From Chlorocebus sabaeus (taxonomy: Eukaryota > Chordata > Mammalia > Primates > Cercopithecidae): a stretch of DNA of 64,000 nucleotides. The notes under the pieces are model-generated. The model saw only the letters and a list, made by a program, of their open reading frames with translations, searched no databases and was not told the DNA's origin. The DNA lies in assembly GCF_047675955.1 (NCBI RefSeq), contig NC_132930.1, positions 47,369,832 through 47,433,831 on the forward strand, in the 5' to 3' direction. Within the stretch, counting starts at the first letter, position 1. Each line of letters opens with the position of its first letter. This document shows, one piece after another, positions 35,288 to 46,925 of this stretch. Both the position numbers and the translations under genes were made by a program.

Positions 35288-37460
35288 GTGCATGCACATC
35301 TACACACGCATGCACATCCACACACGCACACATTCACACGCACACATTCACACAGGCACACATTCACACACACACACATTCACACATGCATGCACATCCA
35401 CACACGCATTCACACAGGCACACATTCACACACACACACATTCACACATGCATGCACATCCACACACGCATCCACACACGCACACATCCACACAGGCACA
35501 CATCCACACACGCACACATTCACACGTGCACACATCCACACACGCACACATCCACACAGGCACACATCCACACACGCACACATCCACACAGGCACACATC
35601 CACACAGGCACACATCCACACACGCACACATCCACACAGGCACACATCCACACAGGCACACATCCACACACGCACACATCCACACACGCACACATTCACA
35701 CACGCACACATTCACACAGGCACACATTCACACACGCACACATCCACACATGCATGCACATCCACACACGCATTCACACACGCACACATCCACACACGCA
35801 CACATTCACACACGCACACATTCACACAGGCACACATTCACACACACACACATTCACACGTGCACACATCCACACACGCACACATCCACACACGCACACA
35901 TCCACACACGCACACATCCACACAGGCACACATTCACACACGCACACATTCACACATGCATGCACATCCACACACGCATCCACACACGCACACATCCACA
36001 CACGCACACATCCACACAGGCACACATTCACACACGCACACATTCACACACACATGCACATCCACACACGCATTCACACACGCACGCATCCACACACGCA
36101 CGCATCCACACACGCACACATCCACACACACACACATTCACACAGGCACACATCCACACACGCACACATCCACACACGCACACATCCACACAGGCACACA
36201 TCCACACAGGCACACATCCACACACGCACACATCCACACATGCACACATCCACACAGGCACACATCCACACACGCACACATCCACACACGCATTCACACA
36301 CGCACACATCCACACACGCACACATTCACACACGCACACATTCACACACGCACACATTCACACATACATGCACATCCACACACGCATCCACACACGCACA
36401 CATCCACACACGCACACATCCACACACGCACACATCCACACGCGCACACATCCACACACGCACACATCCACACACGCACACATTCACACACGCATGCACA
36501 TCCACACACGCATCCACACACGCACGCATCCACACACGCACGCATCCACACACGCACGCATTCACACAGGCACACATCCACACAGGCACACATCCACACA
36601 CGCACACATCCACACACGCACACATCCACACACGCATTCACACACGCACACATTCACACACGCACACATTCACACACGCGCACATTCACACACGCGCACA
36701 TTCACACATACATGCACATTCACACACGCACACATCCACACACGCACACATCCACACGTGCACACATCCACACGCGCACACATCCACACGCGCACACATC
36801 CACACGCGCACACATCCACACACGCACACATTCACACACGCACACATTCACACAGGCACACATCCACACACGCACACATCCACACAGGCACACATCCACA
36901 CAGGCACACATCCACACACGCACACATCCACACACGCACACATCCACACAGGCACACATCCACACACGCACACATTCACACACGCATGCACATCCACACA
37001 CGCATCCACACACGCACGCATCCACACACGCACGCATCCACACAGGCACGCATTCACACAGGCACACATCCACACACGCACACATCCACACACGCACACA
37101 TCCACACACGCACACATCCACACACGCACACATCCTCACACGCACACATTCACCCACGCACACATCCACACACGCACACATCCACAAACGCACACATTCA
37201 CACAGGCACACATTCACACTCACACATCCACACACGCACACATTCACACATGCATACACATGCACATCCACACACGCACATCCACACACACATGCATGTC
37301 CACACACGCACATCCATGCCTACACATATATTCACACGCACACAGATATATGGACGCACATGCGTGTACACACTTATGCACATGCACAGTGCACAGATTC
37401 ACACGCACACAGCCATGGACAGGTGCATGCGTGTACACATACACACTTGCACACACGGTG
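35288..37460 (+). repeat. 2.2-kb CA-rich minisatellite, 16-bp unit
   Basis: The main unit is 'ccacacaggcacacat' and its variants (g/c, tt for tc), repeated over 2.1 kb. Longer variant units carrying 'catgcatgcacatccacac' are interspersed at irregular larger spacings (for example 36041, 36481 and 36973), giving a higher-order pattern. Since 16 is not a multiple of three, each forward frame reads the same 16-residue His/Thr-rich cycle, so all three are open for 750-794 codons and the reverse strand has many open segments. This is a tandem array, not a protein gene. Confidence 0.97.
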
Positions 37461-38401
37461 GCGGTTCTTGGCCTCTCCAGAGCACAGGAGAGGAAGTGTG
37501 TGGGTGAGCCGAGGGGACATGCATGCACCTCATTCTTTGCTCAGAGGCTCAGTCCCCTCTTTGGTCTGGGGCTTTGTGTGATGACGGGGGTTTTCTGTGC
37601 AGCACCACGCTGCCATCAGCCTTTCATGCACCTGCGTTGTGGCTGAGCTGTCTCCTCTGCTTACCGAGCAGTGAGGGGCCCGTGTTGACCTGGCATTGCT
37701 GGGAACTCCTTGAGTGTTGTGAGGTTTTTGGTGCCAGGGCAGAGAATGATTCTGGGTTCCTTTCTGGGGGTTTGTGTGTGGCCCCTTGTCGTGTCCTCTT
37801 TCTCAGAGCCGAGATTTAGCTTCCAGGAGGTGTCGTCATCCAGTGCCCTAAATTCAGTACCTGGCCTGTTTGCTGGGCCAGATGGTGTCTCATCAGTGAG
37901 CTGTGGTCGGGGCTGCGGGACGCACGCGGAGAGGGACTGTGAGGGCTCCGGTCCAGCTCAGTCACAGCCAGGTGTCTGCTGTGGGACCGTCCGCACCAGG
38001 CCCCTGCTTCCCCCACCTCCCATACCTACTGCTTTGAAGGGGAGCTGGCAGGTGTGGGGCCAGAAGGGAGCCGGTGGCTCTGCTGACCTGGACTAATGCC
38101 TGAGCTGGGTGTCAGGCCCCGCGGGTCTCATGCCGGCCTTGGGCAGGCTGCGAGCTCAGCCCCACCCCGAAAAGGGGCCATGCTCCCTCCTGGTTCTAGA
38201 AGTGGCAGGACGGCTCCTCTGCCCTCTGGTAGGAAGGTGCTGTTCTTGGCTCTTCCCCCCTTCCTTGGGAGCGAGGAGGGGCATTGGCAGGCCCCAGGTC
38301 CAGGTGAGGAAGCTGGTGGCCACCCCAGAAGCTGGCTCAGAATTCTAGGGGAGGGGAAGCTGGCGGCCACCCCATAAGCCAGTCAGAATTCTGGGGACTG
38401 C
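37461..38401. other. Intron 1 sequence without assigned features
   Basis: No supported feature. Confidence 0.4.
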
Positions 38402-38685
38402 GCTGGGCGCGGTGGCTTACGCCTGTAATCCCAGCACTTTAGGAGGCCGAGGCGGACGGATCATTTGAGGTCAGGAATTTGAGACCAGCCCGGGCAACAT
38501 AGTGAAACCCTGTCTCTACTAAAAATACAACAATTAGCTGGATGTGGTGGTGCACACCTGTAATCCCAGCTACTCGGGAGGTGGGATGATTGCTTGAACC
38601 TGGGAAGTGGAGGTTGCAGTGAGCTGAGATCACACCAGCCTGGGCAGCAGAGTGAGACTCTGTCTCAGAAAAAAAAAAAAAAAAA
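38402..38685 (+). repeat. Sense Alu
   Basis: From 'gctgggcgcggtggcttacg' to a 17-nt A tail. Confidence 0.93.
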
Positions 38686-39633
38686 GGGATTATGGGGGCT
38701 GTGTCTGAAGCAAAGGTCAAGGGCCCAGTTGCTCATCTGTAAGTTGACAACCACAAGGCTTCGAAGGTGCAGCACTCCCTGGGGCTCGGGCCACGGGAAA
38801 GGGCCGGGAGGGGCCTTTTGGGCCTCACTTTCCCCACCTCCCTCCTTTCCTTCCAGGCAGTAGAGCACGAACGAGGTTAAGAGTGTCTCCTGCCTCCCAA
38901 CCCCACTGTTCTTCCCATTTCATCACAGAGGGGTTGCTGGGTGACTGCGACCTTGTGGCTCTCCGGGGTTGGCTGGGCGCGTGGAGGGGATGTGTTTACT
39001 TCCAGAAAGGCACGAGGCACAGGGACACAGCCGTGGTGCTGAGAGGGTGGGAGCAGATGGCAGCCAGTGCCTACCGTCCATCTCTGTGCCTCTGGCATCT
39101 GTGAGCATGTCAGTGGCCGGGCGGGACGGGGCCTGGGTCTGTCTTGCTCTGGGCTGTGTCCCAGGGCCAGATCCGCTCCTAGCAGAGTGGACGCTCAGGC
39201 AGCATCTGCCGGGGTGAGTGGGTGCAGAGGCTCTGTCAGCCTCCTGTGAACAGTCCCAGGGAAGGCTTCCCATTGGCTGCCCAGGTCACAGGTGCATGCA
39301 GCCATTGCTGGAGCCCACGCAGGGGGCAGTGGATGGCCTCGTGTGGGTCCGCTCAGCCTCACTGGGGTTTGCTCTCCCCACCCCAGGGGTTTGGGCCAGC
39401 ATCTTGAGCTGATCCAGAGAGAGAGGACCGGAGGACCAGGAAAGAGTCGGGACAAGGCCACACAGAGGGGAGGGGCAGCAGGCCAGAGCACATGGAGGAA
39501 ATGCCCTGACGGAGATGGGAGTCTGTGGGGAACACTGCTGGCACATTCGAACTGTGTGTGATTTGGTATATTCCCCTCTCCTCTGTCTTTCTCTCTGTGA
39601 TTATGAAGAGTCCCTTTTATAAAAATAAGTTCA
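38686..39633. other. Intron 1 sequence without assigned features
   Basis: GC-rich, no supported feature. Confidence 0.4.
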
Positions 39634-39928
39634 GGCCAGGCACAGTGACTCATTTCTGTAATCTCAGCAACTTTGGGAGGCCAAGGTGGGAGGATGGCTT
39701 GAGGCCAGGAGTTTAAGACCAGGCTGGGCAACACAGGGAGACCCCATGTCTAGAAAAAAATTAAAATTAGCTGAATATAGTGATGTGTGCCTATAGTTTC
39801 AGCTACTTGGGAGGCTGAGGCAGGAGGATTTCTTGAGCCCAGGAGGCAGAGGTTGCAGTGAGCCATGCTCATGCCAGTGTACTCCAGCCTGGGCAACAGA
39901 GCTAGATCCTGTCTCAAAAAAATATATA
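39634..39928 (+). repeat. Sense Alu, first of a tandem pair
   Basis: From 'ggccaggcacagtgactcat' to 'gtctcaaaaaaatatata'. An old, diverged copy. Confidence 0.9.
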
Positions 39929-40211
39929 GGCTGGGCATAGTGGCTCACACCTGTAATCCCAGCACTTTGGGAGACCGAGGTGGGTGGATCACAAGGTCAG
40001 GAGTTTGAGATCAGCCTGGCCAACATAGTGAAACCCCATCTCTACAGAAAATACAAAAATCAGCTGGGCGTGGTGATGGGCACCGGTAATCCCAGCTACT
40101 TGGGAGGCTGAGACACGAGAATCACTTGAACCCAGGAGGCAGAGGTTACAGTGAGCTGAGATCTCACCATTGCACTCCAGCCTGGGTGACAGAGTGAGAC
40201 TCTGTCTTCAA

Positions 40212-40255
<44 letters not shown>

Positions 40256-40280
40256 TAATAATAATAATAATACACACACA
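39929..40280 (+). repeat. Sense Alu with (AAT)n tail, second of the pair
   Basis: It begins 'ggctgggcatagtggctcac' directly after the first Alu's tail. Its own tail has expanded into an (AAT)n microsatellite of about 20 units (40212-40271) followed by a short CA run. Confidence 0.93.
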
Positions 40281-40723
40281 AAAGGACTTCATCACTTTTC
40301 TGATGGGCTTCTCGGAATTCTGGAAACTCTGATCCAGGGGAACAAGCCGTTTGCATCCTGGGGCAGTGGGAACCTCACGTGGCAAGGGAGGGTAGCCGTG
40401 CTGTGTGTGTAGAGCACCGAGGAGGCCGGCCGGGGTTGGGGTGGGTGGTGGTTGCAGTTGAAAACCAGCTTCTGAGCCCCCACGTGTTTGGTGAGAGGGG
40501 AGACTCTAAGCATAGGGTTTCCTGCCACAATGCACTGGCTTGTGGAAACTGGACTGACACGCTGTGAAGTTTCTAGAGAATGAGGGGATGGCAAATTGTT
40601 TATGAATCATGGGAAATGGTTTATGATGCACTGTCAATCATTCTTCACTTAAGTGGAGTAAATTTTATTGTGTTATTCTGGGCCACTTCATATTTTGGTT
40701 TTGTGAATTAAAAAATATATCCT
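40281..40723. other. Intron 1 sequence without assigned features
   Basis: No supported feature. Confidence 0.4.
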
Positions 40724-41005
40724 GGCCGGGCACAGTGGCTCACGCTTGTAATCCCAATACTTTGGGAGGCTGAGGTGGGTGGATCACCTGACGTCAGGAG
40801 TTCAAGACCAGCCTGGCCAACATGGTGAAGCCCAGTCTCTACTAAAAATACAAAAATTAGCCGGGCGTGGTAGCGGGCACCTATAATCCCAGTTACTGGG
40901 GAGGCTAAGGCAAGAGAATTGCTTGAACCCAGGAGGTGGAGGTTGCAGTGAGCTGGGATCCCGCCATCATACTCCAGCCTGGGCAGCAAGAGTGAAACTC
41001 CATCT

Positions 41006-41036
<31 letters not shown>
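40724..41036 (+). repeat. Sense Alu upstream of exon 2
   Basis: From 'ggccgggcacagtggctcac' to a 30-nt A tail. It lies 373 bp before ZFYVE28 exon 2. Confidence 0.95.
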
Positions 41037-41038
<2 letters not shown>

Positions 41039-41409
41039 TCCTAAGAGCTGCTTTCGTTGCCTGGAGCGCCTGGGACCCCACTCTTCCCGGAGCCCCTTTT
41101 TTGTGGGCTCTCCACCAGCGTGAGGATCTTGTGTCTGAGGTGCAGCGAAGGGTCTGGATTCCCCACAGTCCTGGGCTGAAATGCAGGGGGTCTGGAGACC
41201 CTCGAATCAGGGGTTGAGCCGGCAGCCTGAGCCTTGGCTTTAGCTGTTTCCCTCCAGATCCTGGTGTGGAAAGCTGAGGAAAGCGCCGGCTACTGCTCAG
41301 GGTGGAAGGCCCCAGGCGGAGCCCACACATGGCCTGGGGACAGGGGACAAGGCGGAGGCATCCCCTCCAGTTCCCCACCCACTCATGCCCTGGCCCCTCT
41401 CTCCTGCAG

Positions 41410-41550
41410 AGGTCGGATCCGCAGCTGCTTGCCCGGTTCTACTATGCCGACGAGGAGCTGAACCAGGTGGCCGCGGAGCTGGACAGCCTGGATGGGCGGA
41501 AGGACCCCCAGCGGTGCACGCTGCTGGTCAGCCAGTTCCGTTCCTGCCAG
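41410..41550 (+). CDS. ZFYVE28: ZFYVE28 coding exon 2 (LST2 residues about 14-60)
   Basis: This 47-codon exon begins at AGG right after the acceptor 'ctctcctgcag' and ends with CAG before the donor 'gtgagc', so it is phase 0 at both ends. It encodes a segment starting RSDPQLLARFYYADEELNQV and ending QFRSCQ. I recognise this as the start of the conserved helical N-terminal region of LST2/ZFYVE28, an endosomal protein that restrains EGFR signalling. The 13 or so residues normally preceding it are not in the window, so exon 1 lies upstream and 1-41409 is probably intron 1. The 12-kb intron that follows is packed with repeats. A sense Alu ends 373 bp upstream. Confidence rests on the exact continuity of five exons in order. 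Confidence 0.96.
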
Positions 41551-43618
41551 GTGAGCCACGGGGCAGCAGAGGCTGGCTGGCCCAGCTGGGCATTGGACAG
41601 AGTGGCCTGTCCTCAGTAGACCAAGGCTTTGTCACCTGCTAGCCCCCTGTGGTGGCGTTCTCAGGGTCAGGTGCTAGAGAAGCCAGGCCTAGGAAGAGGG
41701 ACCATCCTGGGCAGGCTGTGTGGGGTGGGTATAGCCGGGCTGGAAGTGAGAAACCACACGGGACACTTGGGGGAGCAGAGGCTGGGGGAGTGGGGGCAGG
41801 GGGTTCAGCGTGAGCAGGCTTCTGAACCAAGGAACAGCCAGCGTGGGAGGGGTGGGCCTGCCCAGGTGCTCGTGCAGAGCTTGGGTACCATGTGGCGGTC
41901 ACACTCTGCCGCTGACTCACGGCGCTGCCGGCATCTGCTGCATAATTGAGAGATGGCCCTGGAAGCTGCTGCTAAAAATATCCCGGCGGAGGTTTTCTTC
42001 CCAGGGCACCAAGCATTCAGAGGCATCTCCAGCACAGTAGCAGACGGCATGGCGCAAAGTTTTATCCAGCGATGATGAGGGGTTTTCACAAAGTTCCGGA
42101 ACGTTCTTGGTGTACTCTCCCTACAGGGTCTTGCCGAATCCTTGCGGCCGTGGGAGGTGGGGGCTGATACATGCTCCTCCAACAGCGGGGGTCCGTCCCG
42201 GTGTCACTGTGACCCTGAGGGTCCCGCCCTGTGGGGGTCCTGCAAAGTGGCTGAGCTGGCTGCACCCCAGCCCTGGCTCTGGCCTGGCCCTGCTGCAGTG
42301 GGAACTGAGCAGCGTTAGGGCCCTGTGTGTGGCCAGGACACCTCTTCTAGCTGGATCAGGCTCTGGGCTCTTTTTTGGGCTGTTCAGTGGCAGCCTCCAC
42401 CTTCTGTGTGTTCAAATGTTCCAACAGATGTCCTGGGCCCCTCCGGGGACAGCCTCTGTTGTGGGGAGAGTCCCTGCCCCCAGGAGCTCAGGTTAGAAAG
42501 AGCTCCTGCCCAGAGGACAGGTGCTGGGGGCCCTGGAGCCTGGAGGAGGAGAGTGCCGCGGAGGAGAGGTGCTGACCTGCCCTGCGGCCCCACCGCTGAG
42601 GAAGGGAGGTCGGAGGCTGTTCCTCGCGGCAACCTTTGGGGAGGGGCTCTGTTCCCTTTACATGCTCTGTGACCTGTGTGCTTTTTTGTTGGCTGACAGA
42701 GTTGATGATAAAGCGTGGTTTTAAGTGAGTTTGAGAGGTGGGGGAGGGACGGGAGGGCTGCCAAGCTAGGTGGCCCTTTCTCAGGCTTCCCGCTGCCAGA
42801 GGCTTTAATTGGGATGTGTCACAGTGAGAATTGCCCTGCAAGAAGGATCTGGAGGGGAGTGCTCCAGTACAGTCAGGGGCTTAAACACTCACGCTCTTCT
42901 CCTTGCTGCTGTGGTCTTTGAAGGAACTAAGAGGGTGTGGACACTGTCCAGGCCCCTTAGCATCATCTGATTCGGGCTCACTTCCATTCACTCAGCTCCA
43001 GGGCCCTGCCTCTGGCTCACCTCGCATCCCACTGGGTCCTTTGTGGCCCTTCTCTCTTCCACACCTCCCCCTCTTCCTCCTTCCTCCTATCTCCCCTTCC
43101 TCCCCCAGCCGCCTCCATGTGGGTCCCACGCCCAGTCCTTGGCCTCTTCCTGTCCACCCCCCGACATGGTAGCCTCAACCTGCTCCATGTCGGTGCTGAG
43201 CACCCCCAGGGGAGCCTCTCAACCTCTCGTCCCCCCAGATTGGGGTATGCTCCCTGGTGTTCCTCGCGGCTCCCTGGGGGCATCTCACAGGGCCCACCTT
43301 ACCCCCAGTACAGCTGACCACTGAACAACATGGTTTGAACTACACAGGTTCACTTATATATGCGTTGTTTCAACTTAACTGGGATCTAAAATACAATATT
43401 CTCAGGACACAAAACCCACATACACGGAGGGCTGTGCAGGTTCTGCTGGTCCAAGTGTGGGACTTGAGTATGTGCAGATATGATATATGCTGGGGGTCCT
43501 GGCACCTGCCCGCTGCGTGTACTGAGGGATGGTTGCATTTTATGTCTTTTCATGATGTTATAAGTGGTATTGCTTATTACATGCCAATTTTTAAAAATAA
43601 GCCAGCATCATAAACGAA
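41551..43618. other. 5' part of ZFYVE28 intron 2
   Basis: Single-copy-looking, GC-rich. A C/T-rich stretch lies at about 43050-43110. No alternative exon can be supported. Confidence 0.45.
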
Positions 43619-43795
43619 GTGTTTCCCTGAGTTCTGTGAGCCACTCTGCAAATTAATCCAACCCCAGAAGGGGGTCGTGGGAGCCCCAATTTATAGCCAG
43701 CTGGACAGAAGCAGACACCACGCCTGGACTTGGGATCAGCATCTGAAGGGGCGCCGTCTTGCGGGACTGAGCCCTCACCCTGTGGGATCTCACTC
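43619..43795 (-). repeat. Left arm of an imperfect inverted repeat (about 175 bp)
   Basis: Its reverse complement aligns along its whole length with 44337-44512 at roughly 85-90% identity, for example sharing 'ttctgtcc(a/g)gctggctataaa'. Both look like the same old transposon-derived segment in opposite orientation. Confidence 0.8.
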
Positions 43796-44063
43796 TGTCG
43801 CCCAGGCTGGAGTGCAGTGATACGATCTTGGCTCACTGCAAGCTCCACCTCCCAGGCTCAACTGATTTTCCTGCCTTAGCCTCCTGAGTAACTGGGATTA
43901 CAGGCATGCGCCACCATGCCCTGCTAATTTTTGTATTTTAAGTAGAGACGGGGTTCCACCATGTTGGCCGGGCTGGACTCGAACTTCTGAACTCAAGTGA
44001 TCCAACTGCCCTGGCCTCCCAATCCCTCCCTGGGATTACAGGCGTGAGTCACCATGCCTGGCC
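43794..44063 (-). repeat. Antisense Alu between the inverted arms
   Basis: From 'ggatctcactctgtcgccca' to 'accatgcctggcc'. It has no T-run tail at its left end, where it abuts the inverted arm. Confidence 0.9.
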
Positions 44064-44336
44064 CTAAATGTCAATTTTTGATTGGTTGGTGCTACTATAT
44101 GGAAATACAAGTGACTTTTGTATATAGATGTTGTATCCTAAAACCTTTCTGTGGGAATCTAAATAATGGATTTTTCCTACTTTCTACTCTCTACTCTCAC
44201 ACAGTCACCCAACACTCCATGACCAGATGAGTAGGGTTTCCCCCACACACCGAGTCATTCCCCAGCAGGTCCTGCAGGGGACAGCAGTGGGGGGTCCTCT
44301 GTTCAACCCCATCTTGACACTGTCCACCCGGAGTGA

Positions 44337-44760
44337 CCTCAGACCCCACAGGGTGAGGGTTCAGTCCCACAAGACGGCCCCCCATTCAGATGGCAATCCC
44401 AAGTCCAAGTGTGGTCTGTGCTTCTGTCCGGCTGGCTATAAATTGGGACTCCCATGACCCCCTTCCGGGTTGGATCAATTTGTAGAGTGGCTCACAGAAT
44501 TCAGGGCAACACTCCATTCATGGTTCTGGCTTAGGAATAAAGGATGTAGTAACAGGTACAATGAGCGGCCAGATGAAGAGGTGCACCAGCCAAGGCCGGG
44601 AAGGGTCCCAAGGGCAGGAGCTCTGTCCCGTGGAGTTGGGGTGTGCCCTGCTCCTGGCAGGCGGATGTGTTCGCCAGCACTAAGGAAGCTCTCTGAACCA
44701 GTCCTTTTGGGTGTTTGCGAAAGCTTCTTTACAGAGCCATGATTGATTATATCATTGGCT
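44337..44760 (+). repeat. Right arm of the inverted repeat and its continuation
   Basis: Positions 44337-44512 mirror 43619-43795. The element continues to about 44760 ('tctctgaaccagtccttttg'), so it is longer than the left copy. LTR-like character, family not assigned. Confidence 0.6.
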
Positions 44761-45106
44761 GTTGGTGAGAACGCTTCCTAATTCTTCAGTGCCTCTCCCC
44801 TCCCCGGAGGTTGGGGGTGGGGGCTGAAAGTCGCGACCCTCTAACATGCCTTGATCTTCCCAGGGACCAGCCCCCCATCCTGAAGCTGTCTAGGGCCCCC
44901 AGTCACCAGTGAACTCATATCACTCTGGAGAGCCCTGGGATTTTTGGAGCTGTATGTCAAGAAATGGGAAGAAGACCAAACATATATTTTACAATATCAT
45001 ACTTTCTAAATTCACTTAGTATTTCTGGCAGCTTTTTGTAGATTCTGTTACATTTTTTGCCAGTAAAGATAATCTTCACTTCTTCCTTTTCTATCTGGAT
45101 GCCATG

Positions 45107-45137
45107 AGTGTGTGTGCGTGTGTGTGTGTGTGTGTGT
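45107..45137 (+). repeat. (TG)n microsatellite
   Basis: About fifteen TG units with one variant unit. Confidence 0.95.
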
Positions 45138-45325
45138 ATCACCCTATTGAACTAGCTAGAATTCCAGTACAAAGTTGAATAGAAGTGGTGAGAGCAGACA
45201 TCTTTTGTTAATGATGGAAAACCGAATGCTTTCTCCCCAGAGATCAGTGTGATGTTAGCTGTAGGATTTTTGTAGCTACCCTTTGTCAGGCCAAGGCACT
45301 TGCCACCTACTCATCGCTTGCTAAG

Positions 45326-45332
<7 letters not shown>

Positions 45333-45357
<25 letters not shown>

Positions 45358-45637
45358 GAGACGGAGTCGCTCTGTCGCCCAGGCTGGAGTGCAGTGGCCG
45401 GATCTCAGCTCACTGCAAGCTCCGCCTCCCGGGTTCATGCCATTCTCCTGCCTCAGCCTCCGGAGTAGCTGGGACCACAGGCACCCGCCACCTCGCCTGG
45501 CTAGTTTTTTTGTAGTTTTAGTAGAGACGGGGTTTCACCGTGTTAGCCAGGATAGTCTCGATCTTCTGACCTCGTGATCCGCCCGTCTCGGCCTCCCAAA
45601 GTGCTGGGATTACAGGCTTGAGCCACCGCGCCCGGCC
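45333..45637 (-). repeat. AluY, Old World monkey AluYR-like, perfect 13-bp target duplication
   Basis: Antisense copy with a long T run, bounded by 'gctaagagttctt' at 45320-45332 and 45638-45650. It interrupts the antisense L1. Confidence 0.95.
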
Positions 45638-45755
45638 GCTAAGAGTTCTTATTAGGAATGGATGTTAGATGTTTTTTCAGATGCTTTTTTTGTGTCAATG
45701 GAGATTTATCGTGTTATTTTTAATATGGTAAATTACATTGATGGTCTTTTTTTAC

Positions 45756-46617
45756 TCAACAAATATTGACTTTTTTATTAGTATCCACTCCATCACCCCA
45801 CAAAAGCAGCATGTAGATGCCACGAGGGCAGGGCTATGTGCACACACAACATTCACCAGTACATCCCAGTGCCTAGTACATAGTAGGCACTCAGTTATAC
45901 CATTGAAACAGGGAACACTTGGCTGATTCACTTACATTTTAATTTATTTTCTTTTTGAATAATGTGACTTATTCTTTTTTGCATGCGATAGCTATGATAT
46001 CACAAAAACAATTGTAAACTGTGTCAAGCTGCCAAAAATTTGAATCTCATGCTAGCATATACATTTAGGCTTCTCACCATAGCTATTTTAGAGTTGTGAT
46101 TATCTAGCACTGAAAGAAACTTTGGGCTCATCTGGTCTGATTCTCTTATTTCGTGAATTAGAACATTAAATCCACTCAGATTGGGTGACTCATCCGTCAT
46201 CACATGCAATAAACAGAAAACAAGGGTCATTTGCTGGATACCACAGCACCCAAAGGTCAGGGTAGCTGGAACTCTTGGTGTCTTCTTGTCTTACAAAATG
46301 ATGGAAGACACATCATTTTAGTTCCTTGGTAGAAAGAAGATCATAGAACCAGCTGGGTATCACAAATATGCCACAAAGATAAAAGACAGAATTTGGCCCT
46401 AAATAAAAACAGATTTTTAAAAATACAGAAGAGATCAGACATGTTGCTAAGAAAATGCAGATGTCAGACCATATCCTTGACCATATCCATGGTTCACAGT
46501 CCTTATGAGAGCTTAAAAAATATAGATGCTAGGACCCAATCCCAGAGATTCTGCCTTACTTGGTCCAGGAAGAGCATAAGCATACATTGATTGATTTTTG
46601 AATGTTAAAAAAAGTTG
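45756..46617. other. AT-rich intron 2 with old SINE/LINE and MER5-like debris
   Basis: The motif 'gcctagtacatagtaggcac' (about 45871) is typical of an old L2/MIR end. The part around 46510-46570 resembles a hAT MER5 fragment. Assignments are tentative. Confidence 0.4.
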
Positions 46618-46925
46618 GCTGGGCGCGGTGGCTCACGCCTGTAATCCCAGCACTTTGGGAGGCCAAGGCAGGTGGATCACGATGTCAAGAGATCAAGACC
46701 ATCCTGGCTAACACAGTGAAACCCTGTCTCTACTAAAAATACAAAAATTAGCTGGGCATGGTGGCAGGCGCCTGTCGTCCTAGCTACTCGGGAGGCTGAG
46801 GCAGGAGAATGATCTGAACCCGGGAGGCGGAGCTTGCAGTGAGCCGAGATAGTGCGACCGCACTCCAGCCTGGGTGACACAGCGAGACTCCATCTCACAA
46901 AAAAAAAAAAAAAAAAAAAAAAAAG
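46618..46925 (+). repeat. Sense AluY-type copy
   Basis: From 'ggctgggcgcggtggctcac' to a 26-nt A tail. It retains the 'gagccgagatagtgcgaccg' form, so it is not of the AluYR type. Confidence 0.93.

Noticed and set aside
35242..37646. Three overlapping forward open frames of 750-794 codons, His/Thr-rich
   Set aside because: All three frames are open at once because a 16-bp tandem unit lacks stop codons in any phase. The translations are the same 16-residue cycle, there are no splice or promoter signals, and reverse frames are open too.
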